From: Aeromicrobium fastidiosum
Lineage (GTDB): Bacteria; Actinomycetota; Actinomycetes; Propionibacteriales; Nocardioidaceae
Assembly: GCF_017876595.1 (NCBI RefSeq)
Contig: NZ_JAGIOG010000001.1
Coordinates: 3,861,786 to 3,925,785, forward strand
DNA: 64,000 nt
Direction of reading: 5' to 3'
Part shown: positions 45,021-52,908 of the stretch, in pieces
Layout: the number at the start of each line of letters is the position of its first letter
How positions within the stretch are numbered: the first letter of the stretch is position 1
The notes under the pieces: generated by a model
The model's database searches: none
Seen by the model: only the letters and a program-made list of their open reading frames with translations
Told to the model about the DNA's origin: nothing
Program-made: the position numbers and the translations under genes

Positions 45021-45388
45021 GTGGAGCTGCGGGGAATCGAACCCCGGTCCTACGGCGCTGAGTCAGGGCTTCTCCGGGTGCAGTCTGTCTGGACGATTTT
45101 CTCGGCCCCGGCGCTCGAACAGACGCGTCGCCGACAGGCCCAGTCACAGAAAAGTCCCGATCACACGCTGTGACGCCGTGTGACCAGCAAGCCTCCTAGA
45201 TGAGACTGGCGATCCGGAGCGGAGACGCCCCCGGGCCAGCCCTTCACTTATCGCTTAAGCAGCGAGAGCGAAGTCAGTGCGCTTGGAATCGGCACTTGTT
45301 GGTTTCCAGAGATCGTTAAAGAGATAACCCTGGATCCTCTACCCGCTTCACCTGAATCGAACGACCTTAGTCGAAACCGATCAGCCCC
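45021..45388 (-). ncRNA. ssrA: tmRNA (transfer-messenger RNA)
   Basis: The 5' end GGGGCTGATCGGTTTCGAC and 3' end GGGGTTCGATTCCCCGCAGCTCCAC form the tRNA-Ala-like domain; GGGGCTG pairs with CAGCTCC. The tag reading frame at 45255-45293 encodes ADSKRTDFALAA followed by TAA, the actinobacterial type of tag ending ALAA. The length of about 367 nt is normal. Together with SmpB, encoded 2.4 kb away, it rescues stalled ribosomes. Its 3' end is the right border of the accessory island. Confidence 0.95.
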
Positions 45389-45515
45389 TCTTGAGTTGTC
45401 AATCACGACCCCACCATCGGGCCGTCACATCATCCTACTCCTTCTCAACCACGCATCCGAGTGGCGCATTCCCGGGCGCGAGTGGCGCGGTCTCGCGGGA
45501 CACACCGTCCCAGAA

Positions 45516-46928
45516 TCACAGTTCTGCGCCAGTCGCGGTGCCACTCGCGGGGGTGGGGGCGACCTTGTGGCCGTGGATGAGGCCGGCGGCGCACGCCGCG
45601 GCGAGCACCAGCATGCCGACGCAGATCAGCGTCCCGGTGCGGAAGCCCGGGCCGAACACCGCCGGATCGGCGAAGTCCTTGCCCGCGATGCCGGCGATCG
45701 GCGGGATCGCCGCGACCGCCAGCAGCGACGCCGTGCGGGCGACCGCGTTGTTGATGCCCGAGGCGATGCCGGTCTGCTGCATCGGCGCGGCGGCCAGCAC
45801 GGCTGTCGTGAGGGGTGCCACCAGCACCGTGATGCCGATGCCGAAGACGATCGAGGCCGGCAGCACGTCGGTCCAGAAGCTGGCACCCTCGCCGATGCGC
45901 AGCATCAGCAGCAGACCCACCGCAGCGATGAGGGGCCCGAACGTCATGGGCCAGCGCGGACCGATGCGCGAACCCAACGCCCCGGCGCGCGACGAGAACA
46001 GCAGCATGATGATCGTCATCGGCACACTGGCCAGACCGGCCAGCAGCGGCGAGAAGCCCGACACGTACTGCAGCTGCTGCACCAGCATGAACCCTGAGGC
46101 CGCGAGCGCCCCGTAGATCGCGAACGTGCAGATGTTGGCCGCCGTGAAGATGCGATCGGCGAACAGACCGAGCGGCACGAGGGCGTGCGGTGTCACCTTC
46201 TGGTGCACGACGAACACCACCAGGAGCCCGACGCCGCCCGATCCCCACAGCCACGACTCGTCGACCAGGCCGTACGTCAACGTGGCGAGCGCGGCTGCCG
46301 CGATGGCCGCGCCGCCGTAGTCGATCGGACCCGGCTCGCCCTTCGTCTCGGGCACGTGGCGCACGGCCAGCCAGACGACCAGGACGGCGAGCGGGACGTT
46401 GATCCAGAAGATGCCGCGCCACCCCGTGGTGTCGACGAGCCATCCACCGACGAGCGGGGCGATCGCGGAGGTGACGCCCGAGAGGCCCGACCAGAGGCCG
46501 ATTGCGGGTCCGCGGTCCTCGGGGGCGAACGACGCCGAGATGATCGCGAGGCTCCCGGGGGTGAGCAGCGCCGCCCCGACGCCCTGCATGCCCCTGGCGG
46601 CGACCAGCACCTCGATCGTGGGGGCGAGCGCACAGGCCACCGACGAGGCGGCGAACAGCACGACGCCCGCGACGAAGACGCGACGACGTCCGAGCCGGTC
46701 TCCCAGCGACCCGCCCACGAGGATCAGCGCGGCGAGCGTCAGCGTGTAGGCGTTGACGATCCACTGCACGCCGGCGGCACCCGCGTCGAGGTCGGAGCTC
46801 ATCGACGGCAGGGCGAGACCCACGATCGAGCCGTCGAGGAACGCCATGCCGGAGCCGAGGATCATCGCCGCCAGCAGCCAGCGCCCCTGCGCCGTCGCGA
46901 GCCGGATCGCACCGGCCTCGGTGCTCAC
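45516..46928 (-). CDS. MFS transporter, DHA2 (14-TM) drug-exporter type
   Basis: The 470-aa membrane protein has many hydrophobic helices. Motif A GGSLGDRLGRRRVF lies between TM2 and TM3, FLDGSIVGLALPSM in TM1, and the antiporter-like GPAIGLWSGLSGVTSAIAPLVGGWLVD. These place it with DHA2 multidrug/proton antiporters. The substrate is unknown. The GTG at 46928 overlaps the amidohydrolase stop by 4 bp, so the two are co-translated. Confidence 0.88.
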   Translation of the reverse strand: MSTEAGAIRLATAQGRWLLAAMILGSGMAFLDGSIVGLALPSMSSDLDAGAAGVQWIVNAYTLTLAALILVGGSLGDRLGRRRVFVAGVVLFAASSVACALAPTIEVLVAARGMQGVGAALLTPGSLAIISASFAPEDRGPAIGLWSGLSGVTSAIAPLVGGWLVDTTGWRGIFWINVPLAVLVVWLAVRHVPETKGEPGPIDYGGAAIAAAALATLTYGLVDESWLWGSGGVGLLVVFVVHQKVTPHALVPLGLFADRIFTAANICTFAIYGALAASGFMLVQQLQYVSGFSPLLAGLASVPMTIIMLLFSSRAGALGSRIGPRWPMTFGPLIAAVGLLLMLRIGEGASFWTDVLPASIVFGIGITVLVAPLTTAVLAAAPMQQTGIASGINNAVARTASLLAVAAIPPIAGIAGKDFADPAVFGPGFRTGTLICVGMLVLAAACAAGLIHGHKVAPTPASGTATGAEL

Positions 46929-47815
46929 GGCGTGACGCTGAACAGCTCGGCCCCGTTGCCCCACAGCACGCTGCGCATCCAGTCGTCGCCGAGCTCGAGC
47001 CGTTGCAGCACCTCGACCTGGTGGGCGTACGCGTAGGGGATGTTCGGGAAGTCGGTGCCGAACAGCACCCGGTCCTGCAGCTGGGCCAGGCGGGCCGGGA
47101 CGCCGTCGGGCACGGGCAGGTCCCAGAAGTCGACGAAGGCCATCGTGGTGTCGAGCCGGACGTTGGGGTACCGCTCGGCGAGGTCGAGGAACTCGTCGAT
47201 CTCGGGCATGCCGAGATGGGCGATGACCAGAGCCAGGTCGGGATGCCGCGAGAGCACGTCGGCGACGCCGGCCGGTCCGGTGTGGTGCCCCGGCGCGGGC
47301 CCGGAGCCGGCGTGCAGGACGATCGGCGTGCCGCTCTCGGCCAACGTGCCCCACACCGGCTCGAGCAGCGGGTCGTTGGGGGCGAAGTCGCCCACCTGCA
47401 CGTGCACCTTGAACACGTCCACGCCATCCTCGACGAGCTGCGGCACGTAGGTCGCAGCGTCCGGCTCGGGGTAGAACGTGGCCGACCGCAGGGCGTCCGG
47501 GGTGCGATCGGCGAACGCCAGCGTCCAGTCGTTCATGAACCCGGCCACGCCGGGACGGTGCGCGTACGACAGCGCCGAGAACGCCCGCACCCCCATCGCG
47601 CGGAGGTGGTCGACGCGCTCCTCGTCGCTCCACCGGTACGTGATGGGCCACGGCCGTCCGAGCATCGGACCGGCGGCGTCGAAGTAGGCCCAGACCTTCT
47701 CGAGGATCTGCGGCGCCATGAAGTGCGTGTGCACGTCGACGATGCCGGGGATGCCGAGCGCGGCGACCAGCTCAGGCAGATCGGTGTCGCGCAACGACAC
47801 CGGGCCGGAACCCAC
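46925..47815 (-). CDS. amidohydrolase-family metal-dependent hydrolase
   Basis: The 296-aa TIM-barrel enzyme has DVHTHF (HxH metal ligands), IVLHAGSGP, LVIAHLGMPE (metal His) and RVLFGTDFPNIPY (catalytic Asp). This is the amidohydrolase_2 set of decarboxylases and lactonases. The substrate is unknown. GTG 47815 shares one base with the smpB stop, and the gene overlaps the MFS gene downstream by 4 bp. This makes a smpB-amidohydrolase-MFS transcript likely. Confidence 0.85.
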   Translation of the reverse strand: MGSGPVSLRDTDLPELVAALGIPGIVDVHTHFMAPQILEKVWAYFDAAGPMLGRPWPITYRWSDEERVDHLRAMGVRAFSALSYAHRPGVAGFMNDWTLAFADRTPDALRSATFYPEPDAATYVPQLVEDGVDVFKVHVQVGDFAPNDPLLEPVWGTLAESGTPIVLHAGSGPAPGHHTGPAGVADVLSRHPDLALVIAHLGMPEIDEFLDLAERYPNVRLDTTMAFVDFWDLPVPDGVPARLAQLQDRVLFGTDFPNIPYAYAHQVEVLQRLELGDDWMRSVLWGNGAELFSVTP

Positions 47816-48291
47816 TAGTGGATGCCCTTGAGCCGCCGACCGAGATCGCGCTCGGCCTCGCGGGTCGCGGTGCGCTCGGCGATCGCGTGCCGCTTGTCGT
47901 ACGTCTTCTTGCCGCGGGCCAGGGCGATCTCGACCTTCGCGCGACCGTCCTTGAAGTACAGCGACAGCGGGACGATCGTCAGGCCCTTCTCGGTGATGCG
48001 ACGCTCGATGCGGTCGATCTCCGAGCGGTTGAGCAGCATCTTGCGGCGACGACGCGTCTCGTGGTTGGTCCAGGTGCCCTGCGTGTACTCGGGGATGTGG
48101 ACGCCGAGCAGCCAGGCCTCGCCGCGCTCGATCTCGCCGAATCCGTCCACGAGGGATGCGCGACCCGCACGCAACGACTTCACCTCGGTGCCGGTCAAGA
48201 CCATGCCGGCCTCGAACGTGTCCTCGATGTGATAGTCGTGGCGCGCCTTCTTGTTCTGCGCTACGAGCTTGCGCCCGGTCTCCTTGGCCAC
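47815..48291 (-). CDS. smpB: SsrA-binding protein SmpB
   Basis: The 158-aa protein has the full SmpB pattern: [90 protein letters not shown] and a basic C-terminal tail. It binds the tRNA-like domain of tmRNA and brings it to stalled ribosomes. The GTG at 48291 (VAKETGRKL) matches homologues; a longer frame exists upstream. The tmRNA gene lies 2.4 kb downstream on the same strand. Confidence 0.95.
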   Translation of the reverse strand: MAKETGRKLVAQNKKARHDYHIEDTFEAGMVLTGTEVKSLRAGRASLVDGFGEIERGEAWLLGVHIPEYTQGTWTNHETRRRRKMLLNRSEIDRIERRITEKGLTIVPLSLYFKDGRAKVEIALARGKKTYDKRHAIAERTATREAERDLGRRLKGIH

Positions 48292-48319
48292 CGACCTAGT
48301 GTGCCATGCGTGGCCAGTG

Positions 48320-48802
48320 TCAGGCGTCGCCGGCGGTGACGGCGGCCACGACCACGGGATCGGCGCACCCTCGGGCGAACCCCGCGATGCGCCGGTCGAT
48401 GTCACGCCGCAGGACGATCGCGCCGATGCGCTCGGCGAGCGGCGCCAGCCATGCTGGGCGGCACCGGAAGCTGTAGCGCCACGTGGCCCGGCAACCGCCG
48501 CCGGGCTCCGGAGCGAAGCGCCAGCCGCCGGCGAACGAGGCGAAGAACCACGGGCCCTCGACCATCGTCATGCCGACGTTGGTCGGCGGGTTGAACGAGA
48601 CGTACTCGCTGACCATCCGCAGGCGCGACCGGTGACGGGTCTCGGTACGGACGCCCTTGGCCGGGGTCGTCGCGCCGTCCAGGAAGTGCTGCTCGTGGAT
48701 GAACGGGTCCCACCGCAGCCGCGTCTCCCCCGTGGTCTGCGACACCGCGAACGCCGCGGCGGGATCGAGGTCGACGACGACGCTCGACTCGATGCGGGTC
48801 AC
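48320..48802 (-). CDS. SRPBCC-fold protein
   Basis: The 160-aa protein looks like the START/Bet v1-like superfamily, a lipid or hydrophobic ligand-binding fold. It begins [22 protein letters not shown] and has [60 protein letters not shown] and a long C-terminal helix. No enzyme signature is evident. GTG 48802 overlaps the M23 stop (GTGA), indicating coupling to the cell-wall gene upstream. Confidence 0.78.
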   Translation of the reverse strand: MTRIESSVVVDLDPAAAFAVSQTTGETRLRWDPFIHEQHFLDGATTPAKGVRTETRHRSRLRMVSEYVSFNPPTNVGMTMVEGPWFFASFAGGWRFAPEPGGGCRATWRYSFRCRPAWLAPLAERIGAIVLRRDIDRRIAGFARGCADPVVVAAVTAGDA

Positions 48803-50112
48803 AGCCAGCCCGCGGGGTTCACCGTCTTGCCGTTCGTCAGCACCATGAAGTGCAGGTGGCACCCCGTCGAGTAGCCCGTCGACCCGGAGTAGCCGATGAC
48901 CTGGCCGCGCTCGACCGTGGCACCGGCCTTGAGCGCGAACCGGGTCAGGTGGTTGTAGGTCGTGACGACGTTGACGCCGCGCTTGACGCCGTTGTTGAGG
49001 ATGATGCGGTTGCCGTAGGCGCCGTTGAAGTACTGCTGGATGATCGTCCCGCTCGCAGCGGCCTTGACCGGCGTGCCGCACGGGACGCCGAAGTCCATGC
49101 CGTCGTGCAGCTTGTAGACGCCCGTGATGGGGTGCACGCGCATGCCGTACGGCGAGGTGATCGGGCCGGAGACCGGACGGGTCAGCGTGCCACCGGTGTC
49201 GCCCGTGGGCGGTTCGGGATCAGGGCTCGTGTCGCCCCGCGCCTTGCGCGCTGCCTCGCGCGCCGCGCGCTCGCGGGCCTTGCGCAGCTCCTCTTCCGCG
49301 AGCTTCTTGAGCTCGGCCTCGACCCGCGCCGCCTCCGCGAGCTGCTCCTGGTAGCGCCGATCGTCCTCGGCCCGCGCCGTGGCCGCCGTGGCCTCGGCGT
49401 CCGCACTGACCGTCACGAGATCGGCGACCTGCGCGGTCTGCGTCTCGGCAGCCGACTCGAGCCGCTGCTTCTCGACGAGGTTGGCCGCGGCCTCGGCCCG
49501 CTGCGCCTTGACCTTGTCGCGCAGCTTCTGCACCTTCTGGCGGTTGAGCTTGAGGATGACGCGAGTCGCCTCCAACCGCTGCATCGTGGCGACCTGCTGA
49601 TCGCTGACTGATCCGTTGAGGCTGATCTGCTCCCCGTACGTCGACGGGTCCTCGCCCTGCAGCAGACCGCTGAGGGCGCGCAGGCCACGGTCTCCCTCGA
49701 GGTAGTCCTGCACCGCGAAGTCCTCGACCGACCTGGCCGACCGCACGACGCGCTTCTCCCCCTTGTCGAGCTCGCTGCGGGCCGCCTCGAGCTCAGCCTG
49801 GCTCTGCTCGAGCTTGGTCTGCATCTGGGCGTCGAACGCGGTGGCGACGACGACCTTGCCGCGGGTCGAGGCGAGCTCGGCCTGCGCGGCACCCAGCTTG
49901 GCCTGCGCGGCCTGCAGGGCCGCAGCGGCCTCGGCGAACTCCTTGGTGGAGGCGTCGAGGTCCTTCTTGGCGTCCTGCGCGGCCCCGCTCGCCTCCTTCT
50001 TCTGGCGTTCGAGGTCGTCCTTGGTGTCGGCGAACGACGGTGCCGTCAGTCCGGCGATGATCGCCGCCACGACGAGAGCAGACGTGACCGCAGTGCGGGT
50101 GTGGGAGAACAT
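48799..50112 (-). CDS. exported M23 (LytM) peptidase with N-terminal coiled coil, FtsEX-linked
   Basis: The 437-aa protein has a signal peptide (SALVVAAIIAGLTAPSFA) and a long coiled-coil region (residues about 30-300, rich in Ala/Gln/Glu/Lys). A LytM domain follows, with RVHPITGVYKLHDGMDFG (HxxxD) and GCHLHFMVL (HxH). This is the EnvC/RipC/PcsB architecture: the coiled coil is activated by FtsEX and the peptidase cuts peptidoglycan during division. In related genomes it directly follows ftsX; here a 2.7-kb element separates them. A GGGTGT microsatellite lies 51 bp upstream of its ATG. Confidence 0.88.
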   Translation of the reverse strand: MFSHTRTAVTSALVVAAIIAGLTAPSFADTKDDLERQKKEASGAAQDAKKDLDASTKEFAEAAAALQAAQAKLGAAQAELASTRGKVVVATAFDAQMQTKLEQSQAELEAARSELDKGEKRVVRSARSVEDFAVQDYLEGDRGLRALSGLLQGEDPSTYGEQISLNGSVSDQQVATMQRLEATRVILKLNRQKVQKLRDKVKAQRAEAAANLVEKQRLESAAETQTAQVADLVTVSADAEATAATARAEDDRRYQEQLAEAARVEAELKKLAEEELRKARERAAREAARKARGDTSPDPEPPTGDTGGTLTRPVSGPITSPYGMRVHPITGVYKLHDGMDFGVPCGTPVKAAASGTIIQQYFNGAYGNRIILNNGVKRGVNVVTTYNHLTRFALKAGATVERGQVIGYSGSTGYSTGCHLHFMVLTNGKTVNPAGWL

Positions 50113-50162
50113 GACCTCGACCTCGGGGGAAGGATCCCGGACCAGGTCCGGGACGTGTCGAT

Positions 50163-50203
50163 GGGTGTGGGTGTGGGTGTGGGTGTGGGTGTGGGTGTGG
50201 GTG
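50163..50203. repeat. hexanucleotide microsatellite (GGGTGT)6.8
   Basis: Six perfect GGGTGT units and a partial seventh are present, about 51-91 bp upstream of the M23 peptidase ATG and 30 bp from the left 28-bp repeat. Slippage here would change the promoter or leader length of the peptidase gene without affecting the reading frame. Confidence 0.9.
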
Positions 50204-50384
50204 AAACTATCAAGCCCGACTTTAGGCTACGAACCTCACACGTCGAGGTATTTGCGCGTCATGGGCGCGTGAGCGCTGTCCGGAACGGGCGAATACTCTT
50301 GAGCGCCGGAGGCTTCACGCCAACGCTGTACTGCAAAACATTCTTGACTAGAGAACCGTCATCGTTCGTCCGAAGGAGTCACCC

Positions 50385-50951
50385 GTGGCAGAGCCTACGA
50401 CCATCTGGGCCGCCGTCGCGGCGATCGCCACGGTCGTCGGAGCGGTCGGTGCACTGTGGACACTCATCGAGCTCAAGCGTGACAGTCGCGACCGCACCCG
50501 CCCGATGATGACAGCTGAACTCGTGCCGGCCGTGCTGACCGATGATGCGGACCTGCAGATCAACAACAGAGGTCCTTCGCCAGCCGTCAACGTCCGGGTG
50601 ACATTCGATCCGCCCTTGCCCGTGTTGGAGGGCGCAGATGCCGAAGGGCTGGGTACGCCGTTCCTGCAGCGCCGCTACGCAAGCCCGATCCCGACGATCA
50701 CTCCCGGGATGCTCATGACGAACTACTGGAACTCAGCTGTCGACGACCGCGAACCGGTTCCCAATGACTTCACGGTCCGGTTCGACTATGCGGATGTTCG
50801 GGGACGGTATTACAGCGACACCTATCACCTGTCTCTCACCACACTCCGAAATCAGAGTGGCTCATACCCAGCCAACACGGATCCGGCCGGACTCGAGAAG
50901 CGCCGAATCAAGGCACTTGAAGCGATTGCTCGAGGAGTCGGACGCCCCTGA
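50385..50951 (+). CDS. hypothetical single-span membrane protein in the ftsX element
   Basis: The 188-aa protein has one N-terminal hydrophobic helix (IWAAVAAIATVVGAVGALWTLIEL, residues about 7-30). A basic stretch KRDSRDRTRP follows, then a beta-rich domain (LQINNRGPSPAVNVRVTFDPPLPVLEG...DFTVRFDYADVRGRYYSDTYHLSL). This layout suggests a cytosolic beta domain tethered to the membrane. GTG 50385 has GAAGGAG upstream. It is the only plus-strand gene of the element. Function is unknown. Confidence 0.6.
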   Translation: MAEPTTIWAAVAAIATVVGAVGALWTLIELKRDSRDRTRPMMTAELVPAVLTDDADLQINNRGPSPAVNVRVTFDPPLPVLEGADAEGLGTPFLQRRYASPIPTITPGMLMTNYWNSAVDDREPVPNDFTVRFDYADVRGRYYSDTYHLSLTTLRNQSGSYPANTDPAGLEKRRIKALEAIARGVGRP

Positions 50952-51350
50952 CAGCTGTGGACTCTAGGCCCCGGCAATTGAGGAGACCATCAGGATGGCT
51001 GATCCTACGTAGACGAGGAATTCGAGGTGGGGGCCGTCCGCGCCTGTGCGCCTGCCCCCCGGCCCCATGTCACCCATGTCTGCCGCGAGCCCGACGTCGA
51101 GAGTCTTTCCCTGATCCGTGTGAGGCCCTCATGTCGTGCCCCCGGCACCGGTCAGCGAGTTATAGCTCCCAGGTGTCCGGTGAAACCGCAACCGTGTGCA
51201 CGGTGCGTGAGCGCCACATCTCTGTAGTTCCACAATGCGCCGAAAGAACTGGCGTGTCGGATGGCGTTGCCGCGAACTGACCAAGGTGTTTCTAGAAACG
51301 ACAACCGGCCTGCCTCGTAGCGAGGCAGGCCGGTCCTTGGTGCGGTGGAG
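50952..51350. other. 399-bp gap within the ftsX element
   Basis: No credible gene was seen. Several short frames exist but without ribosome-binding sites or family resemblance. The only clear structure is the terminator at 51304-51334, serving the minus-strand operon. Confidence 0.55.
51304..51334 (-). terminator. terminator of the two-gene operon 51351-52024
   Basis: ACCGGCCTGCCTCG and its exact complement form a 14-bp stem with a TAG loop. It lies 17 bp past the minus-strand gene stop; GTTGTCGTTT follows on that strand. Confidence 0.8.
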
Positions 51351-51743
51351 TTAGGCGTCTACGAGATCACCGGCGTGCTTATCTTCGATCTCGACCTGCT
51401 CGCGCGAGGGCTGGACTGAGACGTAGGTAAGCATTTCGGACAGGGATGGCCATCCCGGAGTTGCCGCCTCACAAGCGTGGAACGCGGCGCGAACCGTCCC
51501 CATGCCACGGCCAAGGACGGTCTCGATGCTCTCACCGGGATGCGATGGAACGATCAAGGACAACGCGAACTGTCCGTCGCTCTGGTCGTCGCCGAGATCC
51601 GCCACGAGACTTACATCACGGGCGTCAAGATCGAGGAGGTGGTCGACGATCTGATCGAGCGTCGCGTCCATGGTGTATGAGTCACTCTCATACGCCACGT
51701 AAGCAAAAGTGGCTTCTAGTGTGTAGAACTTCGGGGTCTTCAT
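51351..51743 (-). CDS. hypothetical protein, candidate antitoxin partner
   Basis: The 130-aa acidic protein (MKTPKFYTLEATFAYVAYESDSYTMDATLDQIVDHLLDLDARDVSLVADLGDDQSDGQFALSLIV...) has an alpha/beta pattern and no membrane segment. ATG 51743 with GGGAGGAG upstream overlaps the stop of the preceding gene (ATGA). The pair of a small Cys/Arg-rich protein and an acidic partner in an element suggests a toxin-antitoxin-like unit, but no family match can be claimed. Confidence 0.5.
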   Translation of the reverse strand: MKTPKFYTLEATFAYVAYESDSYTMDATLDQIVDHLLDLDARDVSLVADLGDDQSDGQFALSLIVPSHPGESIETVLGRGMGTVRAAFHACEAATPGWPSLSEMLTYVSVQPSREQVEIEDKHAGDLVDA

Positions 51744-52024
51744 TCGCTCTCCTCCCAACACGTTATGCGAGACATTCGCTGCCGGGTTTGTTCAAAGTAT
51801 GACTCGGACTCTGGATTTGGCACAATCCAAGACTGGTGTGTCTTACCTCCCTCAGGGCACGGGCACCAGATGCGGTACCCGCGACGAGGATGGCGCTGAC
51901 TCATACGCCAACCTGCGTCGGCGACATCCTGCATGAGCCTTGCAGCCTCTGGGTGAACGTCGTCAGGCAAATCGGCGACGACAATGGGCTTTGCCGATGC
52001 GAAGTTCTCTGGAACGTTGTGCAC
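51740..52024 (-). CDS. small protein with HicA-like layout
   Basis: The 94-aa protein has helix PEAARLMQDVADAGWRMSQ, strands GYRIWCPCPEGGKTHQSWIVPN and helix SESYFEQTRQRMSRITCW. The alpha-beta-beta-alpha order and central His recall HicA-like dsRNA-binding folds. Similar small actinobacterial proteins have CPC followed by a late Arg/Cys-rich helix. Toxin activity is a guess. It is translationally coupled to the acidic gene downstream. Confidence 0.5.
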   Translation of the reverse strand: MHNVPENFASAKPIVVADLPDDVHPEAARLMQDVADAGWRMSQRHPRRGYRIWCPCPEGGKTHQSWIVPNPESESYFEQTRQRMSRITCWEESE

Positions 52025-52150
52025 GGTCGGCCCCCTTCGGCAGTAGTTGGCTGAAGCCTACAGATAGGTGGGTCATCACACTGCGGAACGTCCACGGCTT
52101 GTGCTCGGATCACACAAGAGCGATTGGATTGCAGCCGCGTGTTTGTTCTG

Positions 52151-52651
52151 TCAGGCGTGCATGGCCGACACGAGCGCTTGGGTGAACTCCTCCAGCTGCT
52201 TCTGGACAAGAGGGTGATACGCGATCTCTCCCTTAGGAATTCTGTACTCCTCCCATGGCATCCGAAGGAGGTAGGACGTGATCCACTTGCCACCGCTGTC
52301 GTGGTCCCGGGTCTGCGACTTGGTGGCTGCGACACCAAGCGAGTTGATCGTCGACACGGGGACCAACCACGAGTCCAGTTCATGCTCGACATCTGCGGTG
52401 CTCGACGTCCAGTCCTCGAGGGCTGCCGCGGCGTCCACGATGATGATCCGTTCGCCGGCGAGGGCGAACAGCTGCCACCGCACTTCCATCTCATCCTGAA
52501 ACTTTTGGGCGAATCCGTGCTGGATTGAATCTGTCCCTGAAGGAAGAAGCGAGTACAGAGCTCGCAGCACAGCGACCGGCGGGGTGCTGCCACCGACGTG
52601 GTCTCTGAACTGCCCGTAGAGCTCGAATTGATCGGTCTCGGGGAACTGCAT
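52151..52651 (-). CDS. hypothetical protein in the ftsX element
   Basis: The 166-aa soluble protein (MQFPETDQFELYGQFRDHVGGSTPPVAVLRALYSLLPSG...MEVRWQLFALAGERIIIVDAAAALEDW...) has mixed alpha/beta content. No motif or signal peptide was recognised. ATG 52651 has AAGGAG 6 nt upstream. It lies 126 bp upstream of the small two-gene operon and 32 bp downstream of the recombinase fragment, all on the minus strand. Confidence 0.55.
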   Translation of the reverse strand: MQFPETDQFELYGQFRDHVGGSTPPVAVLRALYSLLPSGTDSIQHGFAQKFQDEMEVRWQLFALAGERIIIVDAAAALEDWTSSTADVEHELDSWLVPVSTINSLGVAATKSQTRDHDSGGKWITSYLLRMPWEEYRIPKGEIAYHPLVQKQLEEFTQALVSAMHA

Positions 52652-52682
52652 GGAGTCTCCTTCTTATGGCGGAGCCCCGACG

Positions 52683-52903
52683 CTACTCGTCGTCTGTGAC
52701 AGCCTCCTTCCAGAACGGAGCGCCAGCGAGCAGAAGCAACCCCTCGCGGCGCTGGCCCCCGCTGCCGTGAAGGTATCGCTCGGTCGTGGCATGCTCGCGT
52801 GCCTCATGAACTGCTGCAGCACACGCAAACCGACGCCAGCACGGATCAGCTCCGTGGCGTACCAGGTAGCTCTGCCATCCCGGCGATTTAGTAGCCCGTG
52901 CGA
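52683..52903 (-). pseudogene. tyrosine recombinase (integrase) C-terminal remnant with frameshift
   Basis: One frame reads WYATELIRAGVGLRVLQQFMRHAS, the C-terminal helix of phage/Xer integrases (normally ATELIRAGVDLRVVQQLLGHAS). One frame over it continues HATTERYLHGSGGQRREGLLLLAGAPFW to a TAG at 52683, giving the classic HA-x-TTxxYLH end with the catalytic Tyr. A single frameshift thus splits the gene. All sequence N-terminal to the DLRHTYATEL region is missing, ending at the right 28-bp repeat. The GH dipeptide has become RH. Confidence 0.85.
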
Positions 52904-52908
52904 CTCCC

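Larger units (their letters stand above)
28124..45030. mobile_element. candidate genomic island adjacent to the ssrA 3' end
   Basis: The segment has lower G+C than its flanks and accessory content: HTH fragments, an Rhs toxin locus, HEPN genes and phage-like debris. Both edges carry the same modules in the same orientation: the structured repeat, GGGGCCC..ATTCAC, a long terminator hairpin bounded by GAATGA/CATTC-type ends, then GTGGAGCT. The right edge is the ssrA 3' end, a known integration target class. No intact integrase was found, so the mechanism and exact borders are uncertain. Confidence 0.5.

Noticed and set aside
44746..45147. A 133-codon minus-strand frame crossing the ssrA 3' end
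   Set aside because: Most of it overlaps tmRNA and its terminator. Only the last 30 or so residues look protein-like, and those were kept as a phage-like remnant.
50163..50203. A short CRISPR-like array
   Set aside because: The units are contiguous hexamers without spacers, so this is a microsatellite. No CRISPR array or cas gene was seen in the window.
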